A stretch of 64,000 nucleotides of DNA from assembly GCA_045648505.1 (NCBI GenBank), contig JAZROD010000032.1, positions 1 to 64,000 of the forward strand, given 5' to 3'. A program made the position numbers and the translations under genes. The notes under the pieces are model-generated. The model had not been told where the DNA came from. It saw only the letters and a program-made list of their open reading frames with translations, and did not search any database. Of the stretch, positions 5,934 to 15,868 are shown piece by piece; within the stretch, counting starts at the first letter, position 1, and each line of letters begins with the position of its first letter. The stretch is from RGIG8700 sp045648505. GTDB taxonomy: Bacteria; Bacillota; Clostridia; RGIG6154.

Positions 5934-8933
5934 ATGATGAAAAAATTTATAGCAATTGTAATGTGTATTATGCTTGTTTGCAGTGTTATTACAACAGTAT
6001 CTGCAGATGAAACAACAGAGTACATAACTTTCGATTTAAGAGAGGCAGGTGCAAATGCACAGATATTCGGTACTCAGGCAACTGCTGAGGCAATAGCGCA
6101 GATTCAGTCGGCTATTCCAACAGTGAGCGATACACCTGTAGAATATTATTCTGCATATCCAACAAAAAAGGTAGACTCTACTAATATACCTGGCATAAGA
6201 GTAGTTCAAGTTCTTAATAAAGATGCTTTTGACGCTCAAAAAACAGCAGATGGTCTTATTTATGATATGAATAATGAAATACCTTTTAAAATCTTAACTG
6301 ACGAAAATGCATCAAACGGTATTTTAATAGGTACATCTAATGGCAATGAGCAGGTTCTTACACTCAATGCTGAAAAAGAAATGAATATGTTATACATATA
6401 TTATACAACAACACCATCAAGCAAAATAGCTAACATTACTATAACATACACAGATAACTCAACAGATAATAAGTCTTTTGAAATCAAAGGTGCTGAATGG
6501 AACGAAGCTAACATAACAACAGGCTACTGGGGTAAAAAGTTTAAGCTTTTCTACAATATAAACCATTCATTAGCTACAAATGACGACTCTGTAGCAGTAT
6601 CTGCAGCTACAGCTGCAGCCGATGCAGAGAGACATCCAAATATCGCTGCGATAGAGTTAAACAGCACAAAAAAAGTGAAAAGCATTGCATTTAAGCTTTC
6701 AGATGGTTGGATAACAGCAGCAATTATCGGTATAACAGGTAGAGCTGCAACAGCGGAAGAAATTGCATCAGGAGCAACAACAATGAATTTAGCAGCACTT
6801 AAAGCTAAATACGCAGATGCATCAGCAGTTACAATGGCTAATTGCAATGATGTAAGTACTTTACTTGCTGAAATCAATGATGAATTTGTACCTGTTGAAG
6901 ATGCAGAGTATGTAGCATCAATCAGAGCAGCAGTTGAAGCCATTTTTGCACAGGTAGATGAAACTGTTGCAAAATATGATATATTAGAAATTTCTAAGAA
7001 TGTTCCTTTAGCTGCAAATGTAGGGGATACAACCAAAGTTATAGGTATTCAGCATGAGTTTGATGATCCGGCATTAGATACCGACAATGGCAATGATCAG
7101 TATGCCTTCAATATAGCTGCACTTAATTATAAGGCAGTTAAGGGTTATACATTCTCAAACGATAACATACCTTTCAAAATTGAAGCTGACAGTAACGGAT
7201 ACTACGGAAGAAAAATCACTGGTAAGGCTAATCCTGCAGCAGAACTTACAGGAACTTATGAATTAACTATTCCTGAAGGTAAGAAATATACTAAAATAAG
7301 CTTTGTTGCACCTGCTTCGGGTACAGAAACTCAGAACAGAGATGATGTTTCATATAAACTTGTTTATGACGATGGAACAGCAAATGGTAAAACGGTAATA
7401 TATAATACTAGCCAAATTCAGTGGAATACAGTAGCAAGAGAAGAGAATAAGACTTCACTTGTAAATGATCCAAATGCTTCATATATCCTTTATGAAACAG
7501 ATACTAATAACAGAAACAATACATATAACTGGTTAACATACGATTATTCAGCAGGAAAATACCTTTCAGTTAATGATGCTTTCTTAAATACTTATGTACC
7601 TGTGTATAACTTACCTGTTGACCCTACAAAAACTCTTAAAAAGGTTGTAATAACCTGTACACCAGTATGGCGTGCAAACACAATCCTTGCAGCAACAGCA
7701 CATAAAGCTGTTCTTTCAGATGTTATTGACACATTGGAAGTAACAGCTGAAACCTACAAAGATGTAAGTGTAATGATTGAAGAATTACCTGAAGGAGATT
7801 TAACACCTGCACAGGAAGAAAAATTAGAAGTCATCAAAAAGCAGATTAAATTCTATGTTCAGGATTATGTACCTTTCGAAATTCCTGAAAACGTATTTAA
7901 TGGTAAAGTGTTTGGTACCGATGTTGCCAAAGCAGATGTAAAACTTGAGGATTATATTTCTGTAAACGATACAGTAGGTGATAGTTGTATTCTCGACAAA
8001 GTTAAATGGGATGCTGACAAGAAAGAAGGCTTGATTTATTCAGCAAATGATATTCCATTTAATGTAAACACAGATAAAGGTTTGCTTTTCGGTAATCATT
8101 CACAAGAGATAGTTAGAATTGACATCCCTGAAGGAAATTACGATTCTATAAGTGCATTGTTTGCATTTTCAAATGTAGATAGTGGTGCATTTAAAATGAG
8201 AGCAATATATGATGATGGAAATGAAACAGTTGATTCAAACTGGGATCCTGCAAACTACGGGCATTGCAACGGAAACTTTGAAACACAGACTAAGACAGAC
8301 AAGAAAGAAGCAGATTCATATGTTGTAATTTCAGGTGGCGGTACATTGAGAGACGATAATGATCCTGACAGATTCACTACTTTTGGTGCAAGGTATTATT
8401 TCCCTGTTATGACTCTTGATACAGATATAGAAAAAACACTTGTAGCAGTTGAATTCACAAATACAAGAAATAATGTAAACGGAGCAATTCTCGGTGTAAC
8501 AGGTTCAAGAAATGATTCAACTCATAAGACACTTACAAGAGTATTTAACTCACTTATGAATAGCTTTACAGATGCCGAACTTGAAGCTGCTCACAGCGCA
8601 TATGTAAACTCATATGATACAGGTCTTTACACAAACAAAACTTACGGTTTAGAACCTATGGATGTAATTTATCTTAAACATAGTAACAACACTTTAAGCG
8701 GTAAGGTTATGTCTTATGTAAATACAGATAATGAGTATACAGTTGTTGCATTGGTTTTAAATGCAGACGGTTCATTTGACAGAGTTGAAATAATGGGCAA
8801 CGGCACAGCTAATTTAAGTGCTCACGATTTCAGTGAAACAATAGTACTTGAAGAGGGACAGAAAATCAATGTTCTTCTCTGGGAAAACTTTGCAACACTT
8901 AAACCTTATATGACAGCGAAAGTCGTAAAATAG
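5934..8933 (+). CDS. Large secreted protein with three beta-sandwich-like modules
   Basis: A 999-residue protein with a signal peptide of about 25 residues (ending VSADE). I do not recognise a catalytic domain. Three related modules are visible at about residues 29-271, 351-596 and 645-862. Each starts with a short hydrophobic strand and an NA-x-IF/NGKVF-like motif, has a G-x-IY...IPF-x-[IV] step, a DN[ST]/DDG turn and ends in an [IV]x[AG][IV]xGITG-like strand, which suggests a carbohydrate-binding-type beta-sandwich. Short helical linkers separate them. The last ~100 residues form a small domain ending with the motif VLLWENFATLKP, shared with other proteins of the locus. No SLH domain is present. 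Module 1 is almost identical to the N-terminus of the next gene. Probably a substrate-binding surface or secreted protein. Confidence 0.8.
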   Translation: MMKKFIAIVMCIMLVCSVITTVSADETTEYITFDLREAGANAQIFGTQATAEAIAQIQSAIPTVSDTPVEYYSAYPTKKVDSTNIPGIRVVQVLNKDAFDAQKTADGLIYDMNNEIPFKILTDENASNGILIGTSNGNEQVLTLNAEKEMNMLYIYYTTTPSSKIANITITYTDNSTDNKSFEIKGAEWNEANITTGYWGKKFKLFYNINHSLATNDDSVAVSAATAAADAERHPNIAAIELNSTKKVKSIAFKLSDGWITAAIIGITGRAATAEEIASGATTMNLAALKAKYADASAVTMANCNDVSTLLAEINDEFVPVEDAEYVASIRAAVEAIFAQVDETVAKYDILEISKNVPLAANVGDTTKVIGIQHEFDDPALDTDNGNDQYAFNIAALNYKAVKGYTFSNDNIPFKIEADSNGYYGRKITGKANPAAELTGTYELTIPEGKKYTKISFVAPASGTETQNRDDVSYKLVYDDGTANGKTVIYNTSQIQWNTVAREENKTSLVNDPNASYILYETDTNNRNNTYNWLTYDYSAGKYLSVNDAFLNTYVPVYNLPVDPTKTLKKVVITCTPVWRANTILAATAHKAVLSDVIDTLEVTAETYKDVSVMIEELPEGDLTPAQEEKLEVIKKQIKFYVQDYVPFEIPENVFNGKVFGTDVAKADVKLEDYISVNDTVGDSCILDKVKWDADKKEGLIYSANDIPFNVNTDKGLLFGNHSQEIVRIDIPEGNYDSISALFAFSNVDSGAFKMRAIYDDGNETVDSNWDPANYGHCNGNFETQTKTDKKEADSYVVISGGGTLRDDNDPDRFTTFGARYYFPVMTLDTDIEKTLVAVEFTNTRNNVNGAILGVTGSRNDSTHKTLTRVFNSLMNSFTDAELEAAHSAYVNSYDTGLYTNKTYGLEPMDVIYLKHSNNTLSGKVMSYVNTDNEYTVVALVLNADGSFDRVEIMGNGTANLSAHDFSETIVLEEGQKINVLLWENFATLKPYMTAKVVK

Positions 8934-8942
8934 TTTTTTAAT

Positions 8943-8976
8943 AAAGCACGATTTTTGTTATAAAAAATCGTGCTTT
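8943..8976 (+). terminator. Hairpin between the first two secreted-protein genes
   Basis: 14-bp stem (AAAGCACGATTTTT and complement) with a six-base loop and a short, interrupted T-run. It probably gives partial termination, so the first gene would be more abundant than the rest of the operon, or it stabilises the upstream mRNA. Confidence 0.7.
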
Positions 8977-8998
8977 TCATTTAGGAAAGGAAAATGTT

Positions 8999-11900
8999 AT
9001 GAAAAAGATGCCATTGAGAATTACAGCACTTTTGTTATGTGCATCTCTTATCTTTGCATTGTTTACTTGCGCAAGTGCTCAAGGTGCAACAGAGTATATT
9101 ACTTTTGATTTAAGAGAAGCAGGGGCAAATGCGCAGATTTTCGGAACTCAGGCAACAGCCGAGGCGATAGCAACTGCACAGACAGGTGTTTTAACAACAG
9201 ATAATACAACTGCGGGCTATTCTTCATATCCATCTAAACAGTTGGATATTGACAGTGGAAGAGGTATAAGAATAGTTCAGGTACTTAATAAAGAAGCTTT
9301 TGATGCAAAAAAAGATGTTAATGGTCTTATCTATGATAAAACAGGAACAATACCTTTTAAAATCTTAACAGATGAAAATGCATCAAACGGTATTTTAATA
9401 GGTACATCTAACGGTAATGAGCAGGTACTTACACTTAATGCAGAAAAAGAAATGAGTAAGTTGTATATCTATTATACAACCACATCAAATACTACACCTA
9501 ATATTACCGTAACATATGCAGATAACTCAACAGATATTAAGCCTTTTGGGATAAAAGGTGCTGAATGGAACGAAGCTAATATAACAACAGGTTACTGGGG
9601 ACAAAAGTTTAAACTTTTCTACAATATAAACCATTCGTTATCAGATTCAATGTCAATTGCTACAGCTGCTGCTGATGCAGACAGACATCCAAATATTGCG
9701 GTTATAGATTTAAACAGTACAAAGAAAGTGAAAAGTCTTTCATTTAAGCTTTCTGATGGTTGGAGAACTACTGCGGTTATCGGTATAACAGGTCAGGTTG
9801 CAACATCAGAAGAAATTAATGCTTATTACAGAGTACAGATTGATGAATTATTAGCTCAGCTTCCTGCAGATGCAGAAAATATTGATGATACAAATTATAT
9901 AGCATACGGCAGTATTGTTGAACAAATTGAAGCTATAAATGAAGGCAAAAATATACTTTCTGAACAGGAAATGGAGTTTATTGCGTCTATCAAAGAAGCA
10001 ATCAATGATGTTTTAAATTCTTATTCACCATATATCACAGTTGATTTTTCACAAAGCTTTAATGCAAAGATATTTGCAGATGGTGGCAGTGCTATAGCAG
10101 ATTATGACAATCCTTTGATGTATATCCCTGCTTATGCAAATGTTTCAGGCACATGGGTTCCTGCAACAAACAGAGCTCTTAACAGACCTGCTTTCAATGC
10201 TTTAAAATCAGGTGACGGTAACATTTATTCAAACAAAGGAATTCCTTTTGCTGTTAATGTTACAGGCGGTCTTGCGTTTGGCGGAAGATCAAATCCTATG
10301 AATGATGAAATAATCAATTTAAACGGTGTATATGCAGATTCGCTTCACATTATGCTTCCTGCAACTAAAGGCTCAGACGAAAACAGAACATACAAGGCAA
10401 AAGTTACTTATGCAGACAATACAGAAGAAGAGTTTGCATTAAAATTCAAAGGAATTAATGTTTCTGCGCCAACAGATTGCGACTATCTCGCCGTGCAGAA
10501 TATGTATATTTATAATGCAAATGGTGATGTTGATGGAAATTTAAGATATCTTGAAGTTCTTGAACTTGATACAGACTTTTCAAAGCCTGTAAAGAGCATC
10601 ACATTTTCAAACACAGACCAATACGGCGGTTATGCAGTAATTGGTTTAACAGCAGAAATTGCAGATGAAAACAGTATCAAAGCTGACATCGAAGCAAAAA
10701 TTGCAAGTGTTATTCAAAAAGAAATGGCTAAGGCTGAATATGAAATAAATGGTATATACGACCTTGTAAATCATTATGAAGCTAATTTTGAAAATGAAAC
10801 ATTAACAGGCAAAGCAGAATTTGACGCATATTATATGCAATATGTAAATTCGGTAGCAAGAGTAAACAGTGCAACAAGCTCAACTGACCTTTCAGAAACA
10901 AAGGCAGAAATTACTTTTGAAAACGAAATGAATTCAGCTGACCTTTTAGAAAAAGTAACTGTTACTTTGAATGGTGCCGAAACTAAAGATTACACAGCAA
11001 CATATGCAAACAAGGTGTTAAAGATAAGCTTTAAAAACAATCTTGAATATGACAAAAGATATGTTATAACAATTCCAAGCGGAGTTGTAAGCAATGGCGG
11101 TATGCAGATGACAAACGCATACACATACGCTTTTGATGCAGTTGAACCAATTGGATTTGAAACATATTCAGTTTCTTCAAACAATGTAGCAGTTAAACTT
11201 AAAAACTTTACATTGGGTGCAGGGCAGTCATATTTTATGACTGTTGCTCATATAGCATCAGATGGTTCAGTTAAAAAGAGTTATTTAGTAAAAGGAACTC
11301 TTGCGAAAGATGCATTCAAAGAAAAAACATTTAATTTTGAACCTCTTGCAACAGGGGAAAAATATGTAACATACACTCTTGATTCTGTTTCTGCTTTAAA
11401 TTCAATTGTTAAAGAAAAGGGAACAGAACCTGCAGTAACAACAGATGGAACAATTAATGAAAAACTTCTGGTACATCCGGTAGACCTTGCGACTAACTCT
11501 GTTAAAATCGAAGGTGTAATGCCTGGTAAAGATGTTGTAAACATTGTTATTATAAATCCGGGAATGAATATTTCTGCAAACGGAGAATATACAGATGCAG
11601 TGCAGAATCAGATATCTGTAAAAACAGCGGAAAACGGATACTACTGTGCATCATTAAAGCTTAATAACCAGACATCAGGTGTGTTTAATGTTTATGCAGG
11701 AGATGAAAATGGTACATTCTTCTTTGCTTCAGATACAAATAAGAATGATATCATAAGAAATGTATTAAACAGCGGTAATGAAACATTGATAAAAGAGAAT
11801 CTTGATGATATTTACCAGAATTTTGGTCTTGACACATTTGTTCCTGTTACAGTTTCAGATGACGATGTTATGACATCAAAAATTATTGCAGGTGCACCAT

Positions 11901-13057
11901 ATAGCGAAAACGATTTCGGCAAAGTGCAGAGCGTTATTATGGAAGCTGCGGTGCTTGACCTTTACAATAGCTCTAAAACAGTAAACCTTGCAGATGAAAG
12001 CTTAAATCTTCTTTATGATGATGTAACAAACTTTTCAAAGCTTGATGCAAAATACAATACAACAATTTACAGTGCATATTTAAAAACTTTGAATAATGCA
12101 GGTAAAATGGCAGTAATTGATGCAGTGTCTGGCAATAACTTTTCTTCAATGGAAGACCTTGGTAAAGCACTTCTTAAAGCAATATTTACAAAGGCTGTTA
12201 ATATGACAGACAGAAAAGGCGTTCTCCATGTTGAAGAAATCTTAACAAAAAATAATGCTGCAGCAATCGGACTTGATTTAAATACTTACTTTGCATCTTC
12301 TTATGCAGGCAGAGTAAACAGTGCAATTTCAGTTGCAGGTGAATATCAGGATGCAGATGCATTGAAGCTTGCAATAGATACCCTGATTACTCAGTATAAA
12401 AATGAAACACCTGCAGGAGGCGGCGGAGGCGGCGGTTCTTCAGGAGGAGGAATCAGCGGCGGTGTTGTTGGTGATGTTACAAACAACAATCCTGTGATTA
12501 TTCCTGTAGAGAACACAAACACAGGATTCAGAGATATTAACGATGCATTATGGGCAGAAAAAGCAATTAATGCTCTTGTAAATGATGGAATTATCTCAGG
12601 ATATCCTGATAATACATTCAAGCCAAACAAAAATATTACAAGAGAAGAGATTATAAAAATTATTTGTGTTGCATATGACATTCAGCCTGACAGTAATTAT
12701 GTTGAAAGATTCAGTGATGCAAGCTACAGCGAGTGGTATGCACCTTACATAAATGCAGCTTATAAAAACGGCATAACTCTCGGGAAAGAAGATAAATCAT
12801 TTGGTATTGGAGAAGGTGTTACAAGACAAGATTTACTTGTAATGCTTTACAGAATGATTGAAGAAAAAGCTGAAACAGAAACAGAAGAATTTAAGGATTC
12901 AGCAGACATTGCTGATTATGCAAAAGAAGCGGTTATGTACTTTGCATCAAAAGGTTTTGTTTCAGGATATGAAGACGGCAGCTTTAAGCCGCTTAATGTG
13001 TGCACAAGAGCAGAAGCTGCGATGATAGTCTATAATTGTTTAGGAGGTAATAACTGA
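8999..13057 (+). CDS. SLH-anchored cell-surface protein, multi-modular
   Basis: 1,352 residues with an N-terminal signal peptide of about 27 residues. Residues 29-268 duplicate module 1 of the preceding protein. Residues ~346-565 hold a second, divergent module beginning VDFSQSFNAKIF. Residues ~627-715 resemble an SbsA/Big_5 Ig-like domain (SSTDLSETKAEITFENEM, ending ...MTNAYTYAF). A long unassigned region follows, then a Gly/Ser linker near 1140-1155 and three SLH domains starting near 1178, 1238 and 1298 (FRDINDALWAEKAINALV; TRQDLLVMLYRM; TRAEAAMIVYN). SLH triplets bind pyruvylated secondary cell-wall polymer, so the protein is held on the cell surface. It overlaps the next gene by one base (TGATG). 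Confidence 0.88.
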   Translation: MKKMPLRITALLLCASLIFALFTCASAQGATEYITFDLREAGANAQIFGTQATAEAIATAQTGVLTTDNTTAGYSSYPSKQLDIDSGRGIRIVQVLNKEAFDAKKDVNGLIYDKTGTIPFKILTDENASNGILIGTSNGNEQVLTLNAEKEMSKLYIYYTTTSNTTPNITVTYADNSTDIKPFGIKGAEWNEANITTGYWGQKFKLFYNINHSLSDSMSIATAAADADRHPNIAVIDLNSTKKVKSLSFKLSDGWRTTAVIGITGQVATSEEINAYYRVQIDELLAQLPADAENIDDTNYIAYGSIVEQIEAINEGKNILSEQEMEFIASIKEAINDVLNSYSPYITVDFSQSFNAKIFADGGSAIADYDNPLMYIPAYANVSGTWVPATNRALNRPAFNALKSGDGNIYSNKGIPFAVNVTGGLAFGGRSNPMNDEIINLNGVYADSLHIMLPATKGSDENRTYKAKVTYADNTEEEFALKFKGINVSAPTDCDYLAVQNMYIYNANGDVDGNLRYLEVLELDTDFSKPVKSITFSNTDQYGGYAVIGLTAEIADENSIKADIEAKIASVIQKEMAKAEYEINGIYDLVNHYEANFENETLTGKAEFDAYYMQYVNSVARVNSATSSTDLSETKAEITFENEMNSADLLEKVTVTLNGAETKDYTATYANKVLKISFKNNLEYDKRYVITIPSGVVSNGGMQMTNAYTYAFDAVEPIGFETYSVSSNNVAVKLKNFTLGAGQSYFMTVAHIASDGSVKKSYLVKGTLAKDAFKEKTFNFEPLATGEKYVTYTLDSVSALNSIVKEKGTEPAVTTDGTINEKLLVHPVDLATNSVKIEGVMPGKDVVNIVIINPGMNISANGEYTDAVQNQISVKTAENGYYCASLKLNNQTSGVFNVYAGDENGTFFFASDTNKNDIIRNVLNSGNETLIKENLDDIYQNFGLDTFVPVTVSDDDVMTSKIIAGAPYSENDFGKVQSVIMEAAVLDLYNSSKTVNLADESLNLLYDDVTNFSKLDAKYNTTIYSAYLKTLNNAGKMAVIDAVSGNNFSSMEDLGKALLKAIFTKAVNMTDRKGVLHVEEILTKNNAAAIGLDLNTYFASSYAGRVNSAISVAGEYQDADALKLAIDTLITQYKNETPAGGGGGGGSSGGGISGGVVGDVTNNNPVIIPVENTNTGFRDINDALWAEKAINALVNDGIISGYPDNTFKPNKNITREEIIKIICVAYDIQPDSNYVERFSDASYSEWYAPYINAAYKNGITLGKEDKSFGIGEGVTRQDLLVMLYRMIEEKAETETEEFKDSADIADYAKEAVMYFASKGFVSGYEDGSFKPLNVCTRAEAAMIVYNCLGGNN

Positions 13058-15852
13058 TGAAAAGAATAATATGTTTAACTTTAACAATATTGTTTTTGTT
13101 AAGTTTATCTGCCTATGCAAGCAATAGCTATTCAGACTTTGCAACAGGTATGGGCTTTATGGAAAAAGCAGATGATGCACAGGTGACAAGAGGTCAGTTT
13201 GCAGAAGTGCTTTGTAAGGCTTTAGGAATTAATCTTGGAACCGATGCGGATGTGGCAACTGATTGGTACAACGGATTGTTCACAGAGGACAATACCGATA
13301 CTGTAGTTGATAACAGCGGTTTTTCTCAGAAGTTTTTAGATGTTCCTTCAACACATACATATTATGAAGCAATAACAAAAATTTCAGACCTTGGTCTTAT
13401 GATAGGAACTGCAGAAAATATGTTTGATCCGGACTCTGTAATTTTAGAGCAAGAAGCTGTTAAAGTGCTTGTTACTATAACAGGTAATTCATATTTTGCT
13501 AACACTAAAGGCGGATATCCTTACGGATACAATCTTGTTGCGGCAACAAACGGTATGTTTGAAGGTTGCACATATAAGGGTGACAGTCCTCTTACAGAGG
13601 AAACTCTTGCAGTATTCTTGTTCAATACTTTGAATATGGATCTTACCGTAAACAATTTTGAGTATGGCAAGGTGGTATTCTCAGTTGCAGAGGGACAAAA
13701 CATCCTTAAAAGATCCCATAATATCTCTTTCGATGAAGGAAGAGTTACTGCTAATGAGTTTACAGCTTTATATTCAATGCCAGAAGCCGGTGAAGATAAA
13801 GTTATAATCAACGGCGTAAAATACGGTATTAAAGATGCATCATATGTAAGAGATTTTATTGGCTATGACATTGAATTTTATTACAATGCAGAAGATAATG
13901 AAATTAAATACGCATACATTGACAGTAGCTGCGAAATAGAAAGATTTAATAGCTTTGAAATAGAAAAATTCAAGGATTACAGACTCTATTATTACATAGA
14001 TGAAGAAAAGTCAGATACAGACTATATTGACCTTTCGCGCAATCTTAATGTTATTTACAACGGTACCTATATGAAAGAATATACTGATGATGTATTCAAG
14101 TTCCCGTTTGGTGATGTAACTGTTATTAAGTCACAGTTAGAATCACAGTATGATACAGTTGTAATAAACGATTATGAGCCTTACTATCTTACAGATGTAA
14201 AGAGTGACAAAACAGGTATTTATGCATCAAAAGTAACAGAAAGTAATGCACAGTTCTTTGATTTAAGCAGAGTTAAAATCAATTGCTACGATGGAGAAAA
14301 CAAACCTGTTTCTCTTGAAAGTTTGAAAGCAGGAACTTTAGTTGAGATCGCCAAAGGTGATGACTGTGCAATAATTAAAGCTGCCTCAAAAAAACTTGAG
14401 GGTGTAACAATTAAAGCAATTGAATTTGATGAAAAAATAACCTTCATCACACCTGACGGTGAAACTTATACTGCTTATGATATATGGTATAATGCATCAA
14501 AATTTAAACCTGTTGCAGGCGGTAGCTATTCACTGTATGTTAACTCTTTTGGTTATGTATGTAAAATAGACAGAACCACAGGTGAGCTTACAGCAGATTA
14601 CCACCTTTATCTCAACGCTGAATACGGCAGCAGAGGTGGATTAAACGACAAGAACATCAAGTTGAAGGCAGTAAATAATAAGGGTGCAGTTGTTGTTTAT
14701 GATATTAATGAAAATGTAAGAGTTTACAAAGGCAACAGTATAATAAAAGGAAAAAATGCCAAGGAACTTTATGATAAGCTTACAGCTTCAGGAGTTTTAG
14801 TTGAAAATACAGCTTTCTTAGTAACTTTATCTGAAGAAGGAAAGGTAACAAAGCTTGAATTCCCATCATCTGATGATGTAAGAAAGAATATGCTTGGTGT
14901 AATGTCTTCTGGTGACAGCGTTGCATACTTGACATCACCAGAAAATATGTTTGAAAACAGAACGGTTATTTCTCAGGCAAAAGTTGTTTTCAGAATAAAT
15001 AATAAAGCAACAGATGAAAACAAAAAATATGCAACAGTTACATCATCAGAATTTGCAGACGGCAATACATACAAAATGATTGCATATAACAGAAACAGCG
15101 ATTCTGTTTTGGCTGAATGTGTTATTGTGTATGCTGATGAGGCAAGTGTAAGTATCAGCCAATATACAAACAAAATTTACATTGTTGAAAAAGTTCTCTC
15201 TCAGGTTAACGAAGAAGGAGAAAGCATCAGCACATTAAATGGTTATGCGGTATCAAGAGATTCAAATTCACTTGAACAGGTTGTTCTCCCTTCATCTGCT
15301 GATAATGAATTTGCTACAGTTAAAGATTTCTTTGGAAATACATACACCCTTAAAAAGGGAGATGTGGTTCTTGTAAGAACCTTTAACGGTATGGCAGACG
15401 ATGTTTATCTTGTTTACAGAAGTCAGGATTTAAACAACAATGGAAGTCTTGGTGATTTGGTCGGAACATCAAATGTTTTTGATGCACCAAATGTAAATAC
15501 AAATCCTTACGGTGTAACAAACCAGCTTGCTGCACAAAGTAACAATATGAACAAATATCGCTCAGGCAGTACAAGATTTTTTGCAGGCTATGTAACGGAT
15601 ATTGAAAACAGCAGATATATCTCTTACACAAATTATCTTGCAAATGCAGAAAAAGACCTTAAAGACAGCAAATATCTTACTGAAACAACAGTACTTCCAA
15701 ATAATATTGTTGTAATTGAAAGTAAGCCTTTCACAGTAAGAACAGGCACTTATGCTGATATTAAAACATATAAAAATTACGGTGATGAATGTTCGAGAAT
15801 TTTAATTAACACAGATTCAGGACGAGTAAGACAATTATTAATATTTAACTGA
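13057..15852 (+). CDS. Secreted protein with N-terminal SLH-like domains
   Basis: 931 residues with a signal peptide (about 22 residues, ending AYASN). Directly after it come SLH-like repeats: VTRGQFAEVLCKALGI near residues 43-58, and a second unit near 95-150 (FLDVPSTHTYYEAITKISDL; LEQEAVKVLVTITG). The remaining ~770 residues are not recognised. They are rich in beta-strand patterns, aspartate, tyrosine and lysine, and show no catalytic motif I can name. The start codon overlaps the stop of the previous gene, with AGGAGG seven to eight bases upstream, so translation is probably coupled. The pairing with the SLH protein before it suggests a two-component surface scaffold. Confidence 0.82.
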   Translation: MKRIICLTLTILFLLSLSAYASNSYSDFATGMGFMEKADDAQVTRGQFAEVLCKALGINLGTDADVATDWYNGLFTEDNTDTVVDNSGFSQKFLDVPSTHTYYEAITKISDLGLMIGTAENMFDPDSVILEQEAVKVLVTITGNSYFANTKGGYPYGYNLVAATNGMFEGCTYKGDSPLTEETLAVFLFNTLNMDLTVNNFEYGKVVFSVAEGQNILKRSHNISFDEGRVTANEFTALYSMPEAGEDKVIINGVKYGIKDASYVRDFIGYDIEFYYNAEDNEIKYAYIDSSCEIERFNSFEIEKFKDYRLYYYIDEEKSDTDYIDLSRNLNVIYNGTYMKEYTDDVFKFPFGDVTVIKSQLESQYDTVVINDYEPYYLTDVKSDKTGIYASKVTESNAQFFDLSRVKINCYDGENKPVSLESLKAGTLVEIAKGDDCAIIKAASKKLEGVTIKAIEFDEKITFITPDGETYTAYDIWYNASKFKPVAGGSYSLYVNSFGYVCKIDRTTGELTADYHLYLNAEYGSRGGLNDKNIKLKAVNNKGAVVVYDINENVRVYKGNSIIKGKNAKELYDKLTASGVLVENTAFLVTLSEEGKVTKLEFPSSDDVRKNMLGVMSSGDSVAYLTSPENMFENRTVISQAKVVFRINNKATDENKKYATVTSSEFADGNTYKMIAYNRNSDSVLAECVIVYADEASVSISQYTNKIYIVEKVLSQVNEEGESISTLNGYAVSRDSNSLEQVVLPSSADNEFATVKDFFGNTYTLKKGDVVLVRTFNGMADDVYLVYRSQDLNNNGSLGDLVGTSNVFDAPNVNTNPYGVTNQLAAQSNNMNKYRSGSTRFFAGYVTDIENSRYISYTNYLANAEKDLKDSKYLTETTVLPNNIVVIESKPFTVRTGTYADIKTYKNYGDECSRILINTDSGRVRQLLIFN

Positions 15853-15868
15853 TTTTGGAGGTTGACAA

